From Sphingomonas sp. Leaf32 (lineage in GTDB: Bacteria > Pseudomonadota > Alphaproteobacteria > Sphingomonadales > Sphingomonadaceae): a stretch of DNA of 64,000 nucleotides. Positions 16,218 through 24,823 of this stretch are shown here, in pieces (the first letter of the stretch is position 1; each line of letters opens with the position of its first letter). The position numbers and the translations under genes were made by a program. The notes under the pieces were generated by a model. That model saw nothing but the letters and a program-made list of their open reading frames with translations. It did no database searches and had not been told where the DNA came from. The stretch covers positions 29,963-93,962 of the forward strand of contig NZ_LMLA01000005.1 in the NCBI RefSeq assembly GCF_001421765.1, written 5' to 3'.

Positions 16218-17347
16218 GCCCGCTCCAGCACGGTGGCGATGCCCTGCCCGCCGCCGATGCACTGGGTCGCCAGCGCATAGCGACCGCCCTCGCGTGCCAG
16301 CAGCGCCGCCGCCTTGCCAACGATGCGCGCACCGGTCGCGCCGAGCGGATGGCCGATCGCGATCGCGCCGCCGTCGAGGTTGATCGCCTCGTCCCTGATC
16401 CCGAGGTCGCGGATGCAGGCGATCGCCTGTGCCGCGAACGCCTCGTTGATCTCGACCACGTCGATGTCGCCGATGGTCAGCCCGGCGCGCTCCAGCGCCT
16501 TTTTCGACGCGCCGATCGGCCCCAGTCCCATCGTCTCCGGCGCGCAGCCCGAAATGCCGATCGCCTTGATGCGGGCGAGGATGGTCAGGCCGTGCTTCGT
16601 GGCGAAGTCTTCCGACGTCACCAGCACCGCGCTGGCGCCGTCGGTCAGCGGCGAGGAGGTGCCGGCGGTGACCGATCCGTCCTGGCGGAAGGCCGGCTTC
16701 AGGCCCGACAGCGCCTCGGCGGTGGTGTCGCCGCGGATCGTGCCGTCCTCGCTGACCGTGCCGCTTTTGGTCTGGATCGGGATGATTTCGTCGGTCAGTC
16801 GGCCTTCGTTGCGCGCGGCGGCCGCCTTGCGCTGGCTGGCGACGGCGAAGGCGTCCTGCTCGTCGCGGGTGATCTGATATTGGGTCGCGACGTTTTCCGC
16901 CGTGTCGCCCATGCCCATATAGGCCCCGGCGCTTTTCGCGGCGAGCGCGGGGTTGGGCAGCGGATTGTAGCCGCCCATCGGCACGCGGCTCATCGATTCG
17001 AGGCCGGCACAGATGAACGCCTCGCCAGCACCCACTTCGATCTGCCCGGCGGCGATGTGGATCGCGCTCATCGACGACCCGCAGAAACGGTTGACCGTCA
17101 TCCCGCCGACCGACAGCGGCAGGTCGCCCAGCAGCGCCACCATCCGCGCGACGTTGAAGCCCTGCTCCCCTTCCGGAAAGGCGCAGCCCATCACCACGTC
17201 CTCGATCTCCGCGGCATCGACGCCGGTGCGCTCGATCAGGCCGCGCACGACCTGCGCCGCCAGATCCTCCGGCCGGACCCGCGCCAGCGCGCCCTTGCCC
17301 GCCAGATGAAAGGGCGAGCGAACATAGCCTGCGATTACGGCCTTCAT
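16214..17347 (-). CDS. fadA: Acetyl-CoA acyltransferase (thiolase)
   Basis: 377 residues, usual thiolase length. The nucleophilic cysteine lies in VNRFCGSSM (about 88), NEAF near 333 and GHPLG near 341 form the active-site loops, and the second catalytic cysteine is in CIGGGQG at the C-terminus. The enzyme cleaves 3-ketoacyl-CoA to acetyl-CoA, the last step of beta-oxidation. The ATG at 17347 has GGAAGGA upstream; six extra codons upstream are possible. It is the first gene of the fadA-fadN pair and is divergent from the MerR regulator gene, sharing a 116-bp control region with direct-repeat operators. Confidence 0.93.
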   Translation of the reverse strand: MKAVIAGYVRSPFHLAGKGALARVRPEDLAAQVVRGLIERTGVDAAEIEDVVMGCAFPEGEQGFNVARMVALLGDLPLSVGGMTVNRFCGSSMSAIHIAAGQIEVGAGEAFICAGLESMSRVPMGGYNPLPNPALAAKSAGAYMGMGDTAENVATQYQITRDEQDAFAVASQRKAAAARNEGRLTDEIIPIQTKSGTVSEDGTIRGDTTAEALSGLKPAFRQDGSVTAGTSSPLTDGASAVLVTSEDFATKHGLTILARIKAIGISGCAPETMGLGPIGASKKALERAGLTIGDIDVVEINEAFAAQAIACIRDLGIRDEAINLDGGAIAIGHPLGATGARIVGKAAALLAREGGRYALATQCIGGGQGIATVLERA

Positions 17348-17386
17348 CGAAGCGATCCTTCCCATTGTCCGTCCATGCTTGCCATG

Positions 17387-17421
17387 GCTATATGACCTAT
17401 ACGATAGCTATATGTCCTATA
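17387..17421. promoter_or_regulatory. Paired direct repeats, probable MerR-family operator
   Basis: GCTATATGACCTATA (17387-17401) and GCTATATGTCCTATA (17407-17421) are 15-bp repeats differing at one base, with starts 20 bp apart, on the same DNA face. They lie in the AT-rich control region between the thiolase gene (-) and the MerR gene (+). The most likely ligand is that MerR protein. Confidence 0.6.
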
Positions 17422-17463
17422 GGGGATATGGGCGCGACGCAATGGCCGGCAAGGACCAGGACG

Positions 17464-17847
17464 ATGGATGATGAACTGACCGGCATCCACGCCGTCGCCG
17501 ATACACTCGGCATCACGCCGCGCACGCTCAGGCTGTACGAGGACAAGGGGCTGATCCATCCGGTGCGCGTCGGCAACAACCGCGCCTACAGCCACCGCGA
17601 CATCGTGCGGATGCGGCTGATCCTGCGCGGCAAGCGCCTGGGCTTCACCCTGCGCGAGATTCAGGAGTTTCTCGACCTCTACAGCAGCGACCCCGACCAG
17701 GACGAACAGATGCGGACGCTGGCGGAGCGGTGCCGCAGCCGGATCGACGCGCTGAACCTGCAACGCCAGGCGCTGGAAGAGACGGTGGCGGAACTGGAGG
17801 AACTGGAACAGACCGCCCTCGCCCACCGCTGCAAGACAGGGCGGTGA
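17464..17847 (+). CDS. MerR family transcriptional regulator
   Basis: 127 residues from the ATG at 17464 (AGGACCAGGAC upstream). The winged helix is at about 6-75: ADTLGITPRTLRLYEDKGLI followed by RAYSHRDIVRMRLILRGKRLGF. A long dimerisation coiled coil follows (about 85-125). There is no cysteine cluster for metal; the only cysteines are isolated, so it is unlikely to be a metal sensor. It resembles the LiuR/GnyR group of MerR regulators that control acyl-CoA and branched-chain amino-acid catabolism, which fits its divergent fadA-fadN neighbours. It probably binds the paired repeats at 17387-17421 and may respond to an acyl-CoA; the ligand is inference. Confidence 0.85.
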   Translation: MDDELTGIHAVADTLGITPRTLRLYEDKGLIHPVRVGNNRAYSHRDIVRMRLILRGKRLGFTLREIQEFLDLYSSDPDQDEQMRTLAERCRSRIDALNLQRQALEETVAELEELEQTALAHRCKTGR

Positions 17848-17909
17848 GAGCGGACTTGCGCGATCGCGCCGGACCGCGCACGCTTCGGGTTCAGGGGTTG
17901 GAGAATGCC

Positions 17910-19295
17910 ATGCGGATGCTGCTTGCCACCATCGGTGCCACCACATTGCTGTGCGCCGGCCTCGCGCGGGCGCAGGATGCGCCGGTTACGCCATCGGGCA
18001 GGGAAGCGCTGACGCTGCTGACCGACGGGGTGAAGTTCCAGACGGTCGCCGGGCGCGGGCAGGTGCCGGCCTATGCCGAGTATCTGAAGGCGAAGCTGCT
18101 GTCCGCCGGGTTCGCCCCCGCCGACGTGACGTTCGTGGCCATGGGCGAAACCGGCTATCTGACCGCGCGCATTCCCGGCCGCGACCGCACGGCGAAGCCG
18201 ACCGTCGTGCTGGCGCATATGGACGTGGTGGAGGCCGATCCGAAGGACTGGACCCGCGATCCGTTCGTGCCGGTGGTCGAGGGCGGCTATGTCTTCGGGC
18301 GCGGCAGCCTCGACAACAAGGCCGGGCTGTCGATGGCGGTCGCGACGCTGATGAAGTTGCGGCGCGAGAAATGGGTGCCGCGGCGCGATGTGGTGCTGGT
18401 GCTGACCGGCGACGAGGAAACCACCATGAAGACGACGCGCGCGGCGGCGGCGGCATTTAAGGATGCCGCGCTGGTGCTGAACGCCGATGCCGGCGGCGGG
18501 CTGCTGGGCGATGATGACAAGCCGATCGTGTACGGGCTGCAAGCGGCGGAGAAGGTCTATGGCGACTGGCATCTGACCATCACCGATCCCGGCGGGCACA
18601 GCAGCCGTCCGGGGCCGGACAATGCCATCGCCCATCTGGCGGCGGCGATCACCCGCATCGCCGCCTATCGTTTCCCGCCGCAGCAGAACGAGATCACGAA
18701 GGCGTCGCTGGCCGGCACCGCGACGATGACGCCGGGGCCGCTGGGCGCGGCGATGAAGGCCTTTGCCGCCGACCCGACCGACACCGCCGCCGCCGACATC
18801 CTGTCGGCCGACAAACGCTATATCGGGCAGGTCCGCACGACCTGCGTCCCCACCATGTTCAATGGCGGCCACGCGCCCAACGCGCTGCCGCAGCGCGCGG
18901 TCGCCAACATCAACTGCCGCATCTTTCCCGGCACGCCGCGCGCCACGATCGCCGCCAAACTCGTCGAGCTGACCGCCGATCCGAAGATCACCGTCGCGTT
19001 CAACGACAATGGCACGATCGAGGCCGGCGCCTCCCCGCTCGACCCGAAGGTCGTGGCGGCGGTGAAGGCGGCGGTCGCGCAGCGCGCGCCCGGCCTGCTG
19101 GTCGTGCCGATGCAGGAAGCGGGCGCGACCGATTCGATGCACTTCCGCGCCTATGGCATCCCCAGCTTCGGGGTGGGCGGCGTGTTCATGAAGCCCGGCG
19201 ACAGCTTCGCCCATGGGCTGAACGAACGGGTGCCGGTGGCGACCTTCGATCCGGGCATCGCGTGGTGGGAAACGCTGCTGAAGACGCTTGGGTGA
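17910..19295 (+). CDS. M20 family zinc metallopeptidase, secreted
   Basis: 461 residues. A signal peptide of about 22 residues (ending ARAQ) is followed by an M20 peptidase of the carboxypeptidase/ArgE/DapE group. Metal and catalytic residues are visible: VVLAHMDVV (His, Asp), GRGSLDNKAG (bridging Asp) and TGDEETT (catalytic Glu, then metal Glu); a further histidine is in the dimerisation domain (DPGGHSSRPG). The C-terminal metal ligand lies in SFAHGLNER. It should hydrolyse peptides or N-acyl amino acids in the periplasm. It begins 62 bp after the MerR gene, so read-through is possible but a functional link is not evident. Confidence 0.9.
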   Translation: MRMLLATIGATTLLCAGLARAQDAPVTPSGREALTLLTDGVKFQTVAGRGQVPAYAEYLKAKLLSAGFAPADVTFVAMGETGYLTARIPGRDRTAKPTVVLAHMDVVEADPKDWTRDPFVPVVEGGYVFGRGSLDNKAGLSMAVATLMKLRREKWVPRRDVVLVLTGDEETTMKTTRAAAAAFKDAALVLNADAGGGLLGDDDKPIVYGLQAAEKVYGDWHLTITDPGGHSSRPGPDNAIAHLAAAITRIAAYRFPPQQNEITKASLAGTATMTPGPLGAAMKAFAADPTDTAAADILSADKRYIGQVRTTCVPTMFNGGHAPNALPQRAVANINCRIFPGTPRATIAAKLVELTADPKITVAFNDNGTIEAGASPLDPKVVAAVKAAVAQRAPGLLVVPMQEAGATDSMHFRAYGIPSFGVGGVFMKPGDSFAHGLNERVPVATFDPGIAWWETLLKTLG

Positions 19296-19376
19296 GGCCC
19301 CGCGTCGGCAACCGTGCGACAGGCCCGACGGACGCCACGAAACGGTCGACAGCAGCAACGCCCCCGCCGCCCCGAC

Positions 19377-19538
19377 GTCACCCCGGACTTGTTCCGGGGT
19401 CCACCGAGCCGCGATCGCGGTCGATAGAGGCTCAAACCGCACCGATTGCCGCGCCGTGGACCCCGGAACAAGTCCGGGGTGACGGATAGGCCGGAGGCGT
19501 CGATCAGGAACGACACCGGCAGCAGGCGAATGTCGATC
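19377..19538. repeat. Family 1 inverted-repeat element, 5'-truncated copy
   Basis: Both internal REP hairpins and the right end (CGAATGTCGATC, 19527-19538) are present, but the left terminal repeat is missing; unrelated sequence abuts GTCACC at 19377. Its spacer matches the copies at 2807, 47841 and 50934 (subfamily A). It lies in the 344-bp gap after the M20 peptidase gene. Confidence 0.8.
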
Positions 19539-19548
19539 GGCCCTATAA

Positions 19549-19630
19549 CGTCATTCCAGCGAAGGCTGGAATCTCCCGGTTGCAGCGCGCCGCAGGAACC
19601 GCTGGAGGCCCCAGCCTTCGCCAAGGCGAC
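19549..19630. repeat. Family 3 repeat (ATTCCAGC-gaag-GCTGGAAT type)
   Basis: An 82-bp segment starting with the hairpin ATTCCAGC-GAAG-GCTGGAAT (19553-19572), running through ATCTCCCGGTTG and ending with GAGGCCCCAGCCTTCGCC. A homologous copy lies at 48073-48154. It ends 10 bp before the terC-like stop codon and may terminate that gene. Confidence 0.65.
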
Positions 19631-19639
19631 GGATCGCGA

Positions 19640-20296
19640 TCAGCCGAACAGCGCCAGAACGCCCCGCGACGGATCGACCAGCCCTTCGTAGATCATCTTG
19701 CACGCGACATAGACGATGACGGCAAGGCCAATATAGGCGACCCAGCGATAGCGCTCGATCACCCGCGCCAGCACGTTCGCCGCAACGCCCATCAGCGCGA
19801 CCGACAGGATCAGGCCGATGGCCAGGATGCCCGGATGATCGCGCGCCGCGCCGGCGACGGCCAGCACATTGTCGAGGCTCATCGACACGTCGGCGATCGC
19901 CACCGCCCATGCGGCACTGGCGAAGCTGCGCGGCGCGGCGGCCTTCAGCGCGGTTTCGTCGGTGCCGTCGCCGCCGCCGTCCTTCAGCTCGCGCCACATC
20001 TTCCACGCGACCCACACCAGCAGCAGGCCACCGGCAAAGACCAGCCCGGTGACCTGCAGCAACTGCGTCACGACCAGCGCGAAGGCGACGCGCAGCACCA
20101 GCGCCGCGCCGACGCCGATCAGGATGACCTTGCGCCGCATGTCGGCCGGCAGGCCGGCGGCCAGCGCGCCGACGACGATCGCATTGTCGGCGGCCAGCAT
20201 CACGTCGATCAGCACCACTTGCCCGAAGGCGGCCAGCGCGGACGGGCTGCCGATATTGGTGAAATCGGCGACGATATGGTTCCAGAGTTCGTTCAT
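19640..20296 (-). CDS. TerC family integral membrane protein (YjbE-type)
   Basis: 218 residues with about seven hydrophobic segments and almost no large soluble parts apart from a short Gly/Asp loop near 110. The two paired acidic motifs of TerC proteins are visible in membrane context: LIDVMLAADNAIVVGA near 28 and AIADVSMSLDNVLAVA near 134. TerC/YkoY/YjbE proteins are implicated in manganese or other metal export and in metallating exported proteins. No yybP-ykoY-like leader was recognised upstream. The gene is alone on this strand, with repeats between it and the M20 gene. Confidence 0.88.
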   Translation of the reverse strand: MNELWNHIVADFTNIGSPSALAAFGQVVLIDVMLAADNAIVVGALAAGLPADMRRKVILIGVGAALVLRVAFALVVTQLLQVTGLVFAGGLLLVWVAWKMWRELKDGGGDGTDETALKAAAPRSFASAAWAVAIADVSMSLDNVLAVAGAARDHPGILAIGLILSVALMGVAANVLARVIERYRWVAYIGLAVIVYVACKMIYEGLVDPSRGVLALFG

Positions 20297-20428
20297 CGGG
20301 GCAGCCTATAGCGGGAAAGCGGCGCGGGGCCAGCGCCGCGCGTGTTCCAGACGGATCGACTTGCCGAACCGGCGGGGCGGGGCGAGGTTCCGCATGGCCC
20401 GGACGCCCGGATCGTGGCAGGTTGCGGC

Positions 20429-21127
20429 ATGAACCGCCTTGTCCCGATCGCCGCTCTCGTCCTCGCCCCTGCCGCGCCTGCCCCGGCACAGGCGCCGCCG
20501 GGCTATGACGTCGCCGAACGGACGCGGGCGCTGGCGTTCGATCCCGGTCGCTTCTTTGTGGAACGGCCGCAACCGGCGATGGCGATCCGCTATCTGGGCG
20601 ACGATTACGCCATGCCGGTCTACGCGATCGCGGTCCGTAAGGGCTGCGTCGATACCGATGACGGCGACGCCAGACTGACATGCGGCCAGCGCCTGATCGC
20701 CCGGATGGTCCGCGCGCCGTTTTCCGGCACGCCCCGCCGCCCGCGCGAACGGGGCTATCGCCTGATCGGCACGCTGGCACGCGCGCACCCCGACAGCGAC
20801 GACGCGCTACGCCAGGGGCTGGACGCGGCCGGGCTGGACTGGGTCGAGGCCGATGTGCGGCAATGTCCGAAGGCGATGGCGCAACTGGCCACCCTCCCCG
20901 ACCAGCGGTTCGCCGCCGGCATCGATTTCGACCGGCGGCTGTCGGAGATCGTGCTCCATGCCGACACGATCCGGTTCGATCTCGACGACTTCCATCTCCG
21001 CGCCCGCTATGAGGGCTGGCTGAAGCCCGGCACCGCCGGCGTATGGGCCGATGGCTTCGCGGCGAGCCTGGAGGGATGCTGGAAACCGGCCACCGCGCCG
21101 CCGCCGTGGCAGGCGCCGGGGCGGTAG
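20429..21127 (+). CDS. Hypothetical secreted protein
   Basis: 232 residues from the ATG at 20429. A signal peptide (about 1-21, ending PAQA) precedes a soluble domain with four cysteines (GCVDTD, LTCGQRL, VRQCPKA, EGCWKPA) that could form two disulfides in the periplasm. No family recognised. The gene stands alone, divergent from the TerC-like gene with a 132-bp spacer. The frame extends upstream to 20342, but that would bury the signal peptide. Confidence 0.65.
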   Translation: MNRLVPIAALVLAPAAPAPAQAPPGYDVAERTRALAFDPGRFFVERPQPAMAIRYLGDDYAMPVYAIAVRKGCVDTDDGDARLTCGQRLIARMVRAPFSGTPRRPRERGYRLIGTLARAHPDSDDALRQGLDAAGLDWVEADVRQCPKAMAQLATLPDQRFAAGIDFDRRLSEIVLHADTIRFDLDDFHLRARYEGWLKPGTAGVWADGFAASLEGCWKPATAPPPWQAPGR

Positions 21128-21186
21128 GGCCTGCCGCCCGCTGCCGTACCCCCGCGCAGGCAGGGGTACGGTGTCGCTCTGGGACC

Positions 21187-21369
21187 GATCGACATTCAGC
21201 CAATCCGATGATGATTGCCGAGCGACGTGCAATCCCTTCCGTCACCCCGGGCTTGTTCCGGGGTCCACGGCGCGGCAAACGGTGCGACAAGCACTTCTCA
21301 GGACGGCGTGAGCGGCAAAGTGGACCCCGGAACAAGTCCGGGGTGACGATAGGCCGGTGAATGTCGATC
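21187..21369. repeat. Family 1 inverted-repeat element, full copy (subfamily B)
   Basis: 183 bp with perfect 12-bp termini (GATCGACATTCA ... TGAATGTCGATC) and two REP hairpins (around 21246 and 21335). The flanks and spacer (AGCCAATCCGATGAT, GACAAGCACTTCT, GAGCGGCAAAGT) match the copy at 43203 rather than the one at 2807, which defines a second subfamily. It fills the gap between the secreted-protein gene and the M28 peptidase gene. Confidence 0.88.
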
Positions 21370-21443
21370 CGACCTGAACGCGGTGCGTCGACACCCGAAG
21401 CGGACGAGGCAGGCCCCCGGATCGGGTCCGGGGGCCACCCGCC

Positions 21444-23087
21444 CTACTTCCCCCGCGCCGCCGCCGTCGCGTCGCGCGCCGCGCGGAATTCGCTGTCGTT
21501 CGACCAGTTCGGCCATGCCCGTCCGTCCGCCAGGCGGCGGCCGAGTGTGTAGAGGATCGTCATGTCGCTCTGCACGCTGCCGGTATCCCAGTTCGGATCA
21601 TATTCGTCCGCCGGCTGATGATATTTATCGCGGGTATAGGCATCGACCAGTTCCTTGCCCCGCGCCTCGCCACCGACGACCAGGTCGCGGCCGGGACTGT
21701 AGGACAAGGCCGGCACCCCGCGCTTGGCGAAGGAGAAATGGTCGGAGCGGTAGAATAGCCCCGCCTCGGGCCGCGCATCGGGGGTGTAGCGCCGGCCCTG
21801 CGCCGCCGCCGATTCGGTCAGCAGCGTCAGCAGGTCGAGCTTCGCCATGCCGTACATGCTGAAATTGCGCGTCGCCGCCGCGCCGAACGGCCCGTCCATG
21901 TTGATGACCCCGGCGGTCGTCGCCAGCGGGCGGAGCGGGTTGGCGGCATAATATTCGGACCCCAGCAGCCCCTTTTCCTCCGCCGTCACCGCAAGGAACA
22001 GGACCGATCGGTCGGGCTTCGGCCCCGTGCCATAGGCGCGGGCGAGTTCGAGCAGCGCCGCCACCCCCGACGCATTGTCGAGCGCGCCGTTATAGATGCG
22101 GTCGCCCTTCGCATCGGGCTGTCCGACGCCCAGATGGTCCCAGTGCGCCGAATAGATCACGGTTTCGGCCGGGTGTTTCGTGCCGGGCAGGACGCCGGCA
22201 ACATTGCGCGAGGTGATGACCTCCGGCTTGACGCTATAGCGCGCGTCGAGCGTAGCCTTCAGCGGAACGGCCCGGAAATCGGCCTTGCGCGCCGCCGCTT
22301 TGGCCGCGTCGAAATCCAGCCCCGACCGCTTGAACAGCTCGACCGCCAGATCGCGCTGGATCCACGCCTCCATCGGCACGTGCGACGCGGTGGGGTCCTT
22401 GCGCACGATGTCGAACATCGTGTTGGTGTTCGAATTCCTGACCGTGGCCCAGCCATAGGAGGCCGGCGCGCTTTCATGCACGATCAGGATGCCGGCCGCG
22501 CCCTGCCGCGCCGCTTCCTCGTACTTATAGGTCCAGCGGCCGTAATAGGTCATCGCCTTGCCGCCGAAATCGCCCTCGCCCCCGTCGAAATCGGGGTCGT
22601 TGATCAGGACGACCATGATCTTGCCCTTCAGGTCGACGCCCTTGAAGTCGTCCCAGTTGCGCTCGGGCGCCTTCACCCCGTAGCCGACGAAAACCAGCGG
22701 CGCATTGGCGATCGCGACCGACTGCTGCCCGGTCAGCGCGGCGCGCACCGCGATCTGATCGCCCTGCGTCAGCGTCTGCTTCGTGCCCGCCGACGTGATC
22801 GACAATTGCGGCGTGCCGACGATGTCAGACTTCAGCAGCGGCACGTCCTGATACCAGCTGCCCTTGTCCCCGGCGGGTTGCAGGCCGGCGGCCTTCATCT
22901 GCTCGGCGATATAGGCGATGCTCTTCGCCTCCGCCGGGGTCGCCGGCCCGCGCCCTTCGAACGCGTCGCTTGCCAGCGTCCGGATGTCGCGCGAGATGCG
23001 CTGCACGTCGAAGGTCGGTGCCCTGGGCGCCGGCGCGGCCACGGCGGCGCTCGACAGCAACAGGCCGGACAGGATCAGACGCTTCAT
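21444..23087 (-). CDS. M28 family zinc aminopeptidase with PA domain, secreted
   Basis: 547 residues from the ATG at 23087. A signal peptide (about 1-18) leads to a core with the M28 metal site: SAHWDHLGVG (His, Asp), GALDNASGVA (bridging Asp), VTAEEKGLLGSEYY (catalytic Glu-Glu) and a late SDHFSFAKRGVPAL (His). Between about 120 and 270 lies an inserted protease-associated (PA) domain with AAGILIVHE. Such enzymes are periplasmic or secreted aminopeptidases. No operon partner: the gene is flanked by repeats on both sides. Confidence 0.9.
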   Translation of the reverse strand: MKRLILSGLLLSSAAVAAPAPRAPTFDVQRISRDIRTLASDAFEGRGPATPAEAKSIAYIAEQMKAAGLQPAGDKGSWYQDVPLLKSDIVGTPQLSITSAGTKQTLTQGDQIAVRAALTGQQSVAIANAPLVFVGYGVKAPERNWDDFKGVDLKGKIMVVLINDPDFDGGEGDFGGKAMTYYGRWTYKYEEAARQGAAGILIVHESAPASYGWATVRNSNTNTMFDIVRKDPTASHVPMEAWIQRDLAVELFKRSGLDFDAAKAAARKADFRAVPLKATLDARYSVKPEVITSRNVAGVLPGTKHPAETVIYSAHWDHLGVGQPDAKGDRIYNGALDNASGVAALLELARAYGTGPKPDRSVLFLAVTAEEKGLLGSEYYAANPLRPLATTAGVINMDGPFGAAATRNFSMYGMAKLDLLTLLTESAAAQGRRYTPDARPEAGLFYRSDHFSFAKRGVPALSYSPGRDLVVGGEARGKELVDAYTRDKYHQPADEYDPNWDTGSVQSDMTILYTLGRRLADGRAWPNWSNDSEFRAARDATAAARGK

Positions 23088-23187
23088 CACAGGCGAACTC
23101 CGAACGGGTGGGATGGGCAGATGGTGCCGCAGCCGGCGGGCGGCCGCAATGGGTGGGGTGGTGGCTGACGGCATCGGCCGCCCGATG

Positions 23188-23306
23188 GAACCGTTCGTGC
23201 TGAGTAGCCGCTGAGCTTGTCGAAGCGGCGTATCGAAGGACCGTTGCCATCAGTGCTTCGATACGGGTCTTCGACAAGCTCAGCCCCTACTCAGCACGAA
23301 CGGTTC
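23188..23306. repeat. Family 2 inverted repeat, full copy
   Basis: 119 bp from GAACCGTTCGTGCTGAGTAG to the complementary CTACTCAGCACGAACGGTTC. Inner inverted words GAGCTTGTCGAAG and CGTATCGAAG appear on both arms, so the whole element can fold into a long stem. Relatives lie at 3003, 34009 and 43060. It sits between the M28 and ABC-permease genes, both on the minus strand. Confidence 0.85.
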
Positions 23307-23335
23307 GGCTCGATAGCGACGCCCCCACACCCCCC

Positions 23336-24823
23336 TCACACCGGTCGGCGCATCAATCCCATCATCGCCCGCAGATTCGGCCGCCCGCCCCCGGCCAACA
23401 GGCTGGCGCGGAAGATGCGACCGAGCAGGATCACCTCCACCACGATGAACGCGGCGGTGAGCATCCCCGCCGCCCACACCTGCCACAGCGGCATCCCCGT
23501 GCCGAGCCGCGCCAGCACCGCGAACGGCGTCCAGATCGGAATCCATGTCAGCAGCTCGACCGCCGGGCCGGTGGCACCGCGCAGCACCGCCTGCACCAGC
23601 ACCGTGACCGGCAACATGATGACCAGCAGCACCGGCGTCAGATAGCCCTGCGCGTCGCGCATCGAATCCGACACCGCCCCGATGACGAGGAAGATCATCG
23701 CCACGACGATGTACCCCGCCACGAAGAAATACAGGATCGTCGCGATTGCCCCGAACGACGATACCGGCTCCAGCGCGGGGCGGATCATCTCGGCAATCGC
23801 GCCGTGGGTGGCGAAGGCGGCGACGATCCCGCACACCGCCCAGGTCGCGACCATCGACAGCCCGATGCCGACCGTGCCGATCAGCTTGCCGTACATCAGC
23901 TCGTTCGGGCTGACGCACGCCAGCACCGTTTCGATCAGCTTGTTGCTGCGTTCCTCGACCGACCCCTGCAACATCCAGCTGCCCGACAGGACCAGCGACA
24001 TGAGCAGGATATAGGCGCAGGCCAGCGGCAGGATCGAGCGGATCAGCACCCGTTCGCGCCCGCTGCCGCGCGGCGGCACGACGACGGCGATGTTGGGCGC
24101 GATCATGGTGGAGGCAGCGGCGACCGGCGCGGCGACGCCGTTGGCCTGGAGATAGCGGACCTTCAGTTCCTGCCCCAGCAGCGCCTGCACCATCGTCACG
24201 AACCCGCTCGACGGCGCGCCGTTGGCCCACAGCTTGACGTCTGGCGAACGTCCGAAATCGGCGGGGATATAGACCGCATAGTCGAGCGGCTTCGCTTTGC
24301 TGCCCTCGGCCGGACGCAGCAGTCCTTCGAGCGCCTGCCCGATCGCTTTGGGCCGGGCGGCGGCGACCGGGGCGGGTACCGGCACGATGGTATAGGCCGG
24401 ATCGGGTGCGTCGAAGTCCGGCACCTCCCCGCCCTTCGCCCTGATTTTCGCCAGCGCGCCATCCGCCCCGCCCGCCGCGACGAAGCGCGCGACATCGGCG
24501 TCGCTGTACCAGCGATCGTGGCGCGCCCAGGGCGCGGCGGGATCGGCGGATTCCAACCGGTTGCTTTCGACATAGCGCGAGACCTGGGTCAGCACCCGGC
24601 GCTGTTCGTCCAGCTCGATCCGCGCCGCGATCGCCTGCGCGGTCGTGCCGCCGCTGCGGTCGATCAGCATGACGCGCTGCGTGTCCGACTTGTCGAGGAA
24701 GCGCGACGCGATCGGCCCGATCGCAAAGGCCAGCGGCAGGATCAGCAGCGTGACCCAGAAGCTGCGCGTGGCGGCGATCTGGCGGAACTCGCGCCCCGCG
24801 ACCAGCAGGATATGATTCATCAT
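23336..24823 (-). CDS. ABC-2 type exporter permease (NatB-like)
   Basis: 495 residues. An N-terminal transmembrane helix (about 20-42) is followed by a large extracytoplasmic domain (about 45-270) and then a cluster of five or six helices (about 275-475), the NatB/YhaP arrangement of ABC-2 permeases. It overlaps the ATPase gene by 4 bp (ATGA), so the two form one exporter. The B. subtilis NatAB homologue exports sodium; here the substrate is unknown. The MMNH start at 24823 is the only one compatible with the overlap. Confidence 0.88.
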   Translation of the reverse strand: MMNHILLVAGREFRQIAATRSFWVTLLILPLAFAIGPIASRFLDKSDTQRVMLIDRSGGTTAQAIAARIELDEQRRVLTQVSRYVESNRLESADPAAPWARHDRWYSDADVARFVAAGGADGALAKIRAKGGEVPDFDAPDPAYTIVPVPAPVAAARPKAIGQALEGLLRPAEGSKAKPLDYAVYIPADFGRSPDVKLWANGAPSSGFVTMVQALLGQELKVRYLQANGVAAPVAAASTMIAPNIAVVVPPRGSGRERVLIRSILPLACAYILLMSLVLSGSWMLQGSVEERSNKLIETVLACVSPNELMYGKLIGTVGIGLSMVATWAVCGIVAAFATHGAIAEMIRPALEPVSSFGAIATILYFFVAGYIVVAMIFLVIGAVSDSMRDAQGYLTPVLLVIMLPVTVLVQAVLRGATGPAVELLTWIPIWTPFAVLARLGTGMPLWQVWAAGMLTAAFIVVEVILLGRIFRASLLAGGGRPNLRAMMGLMRRPV

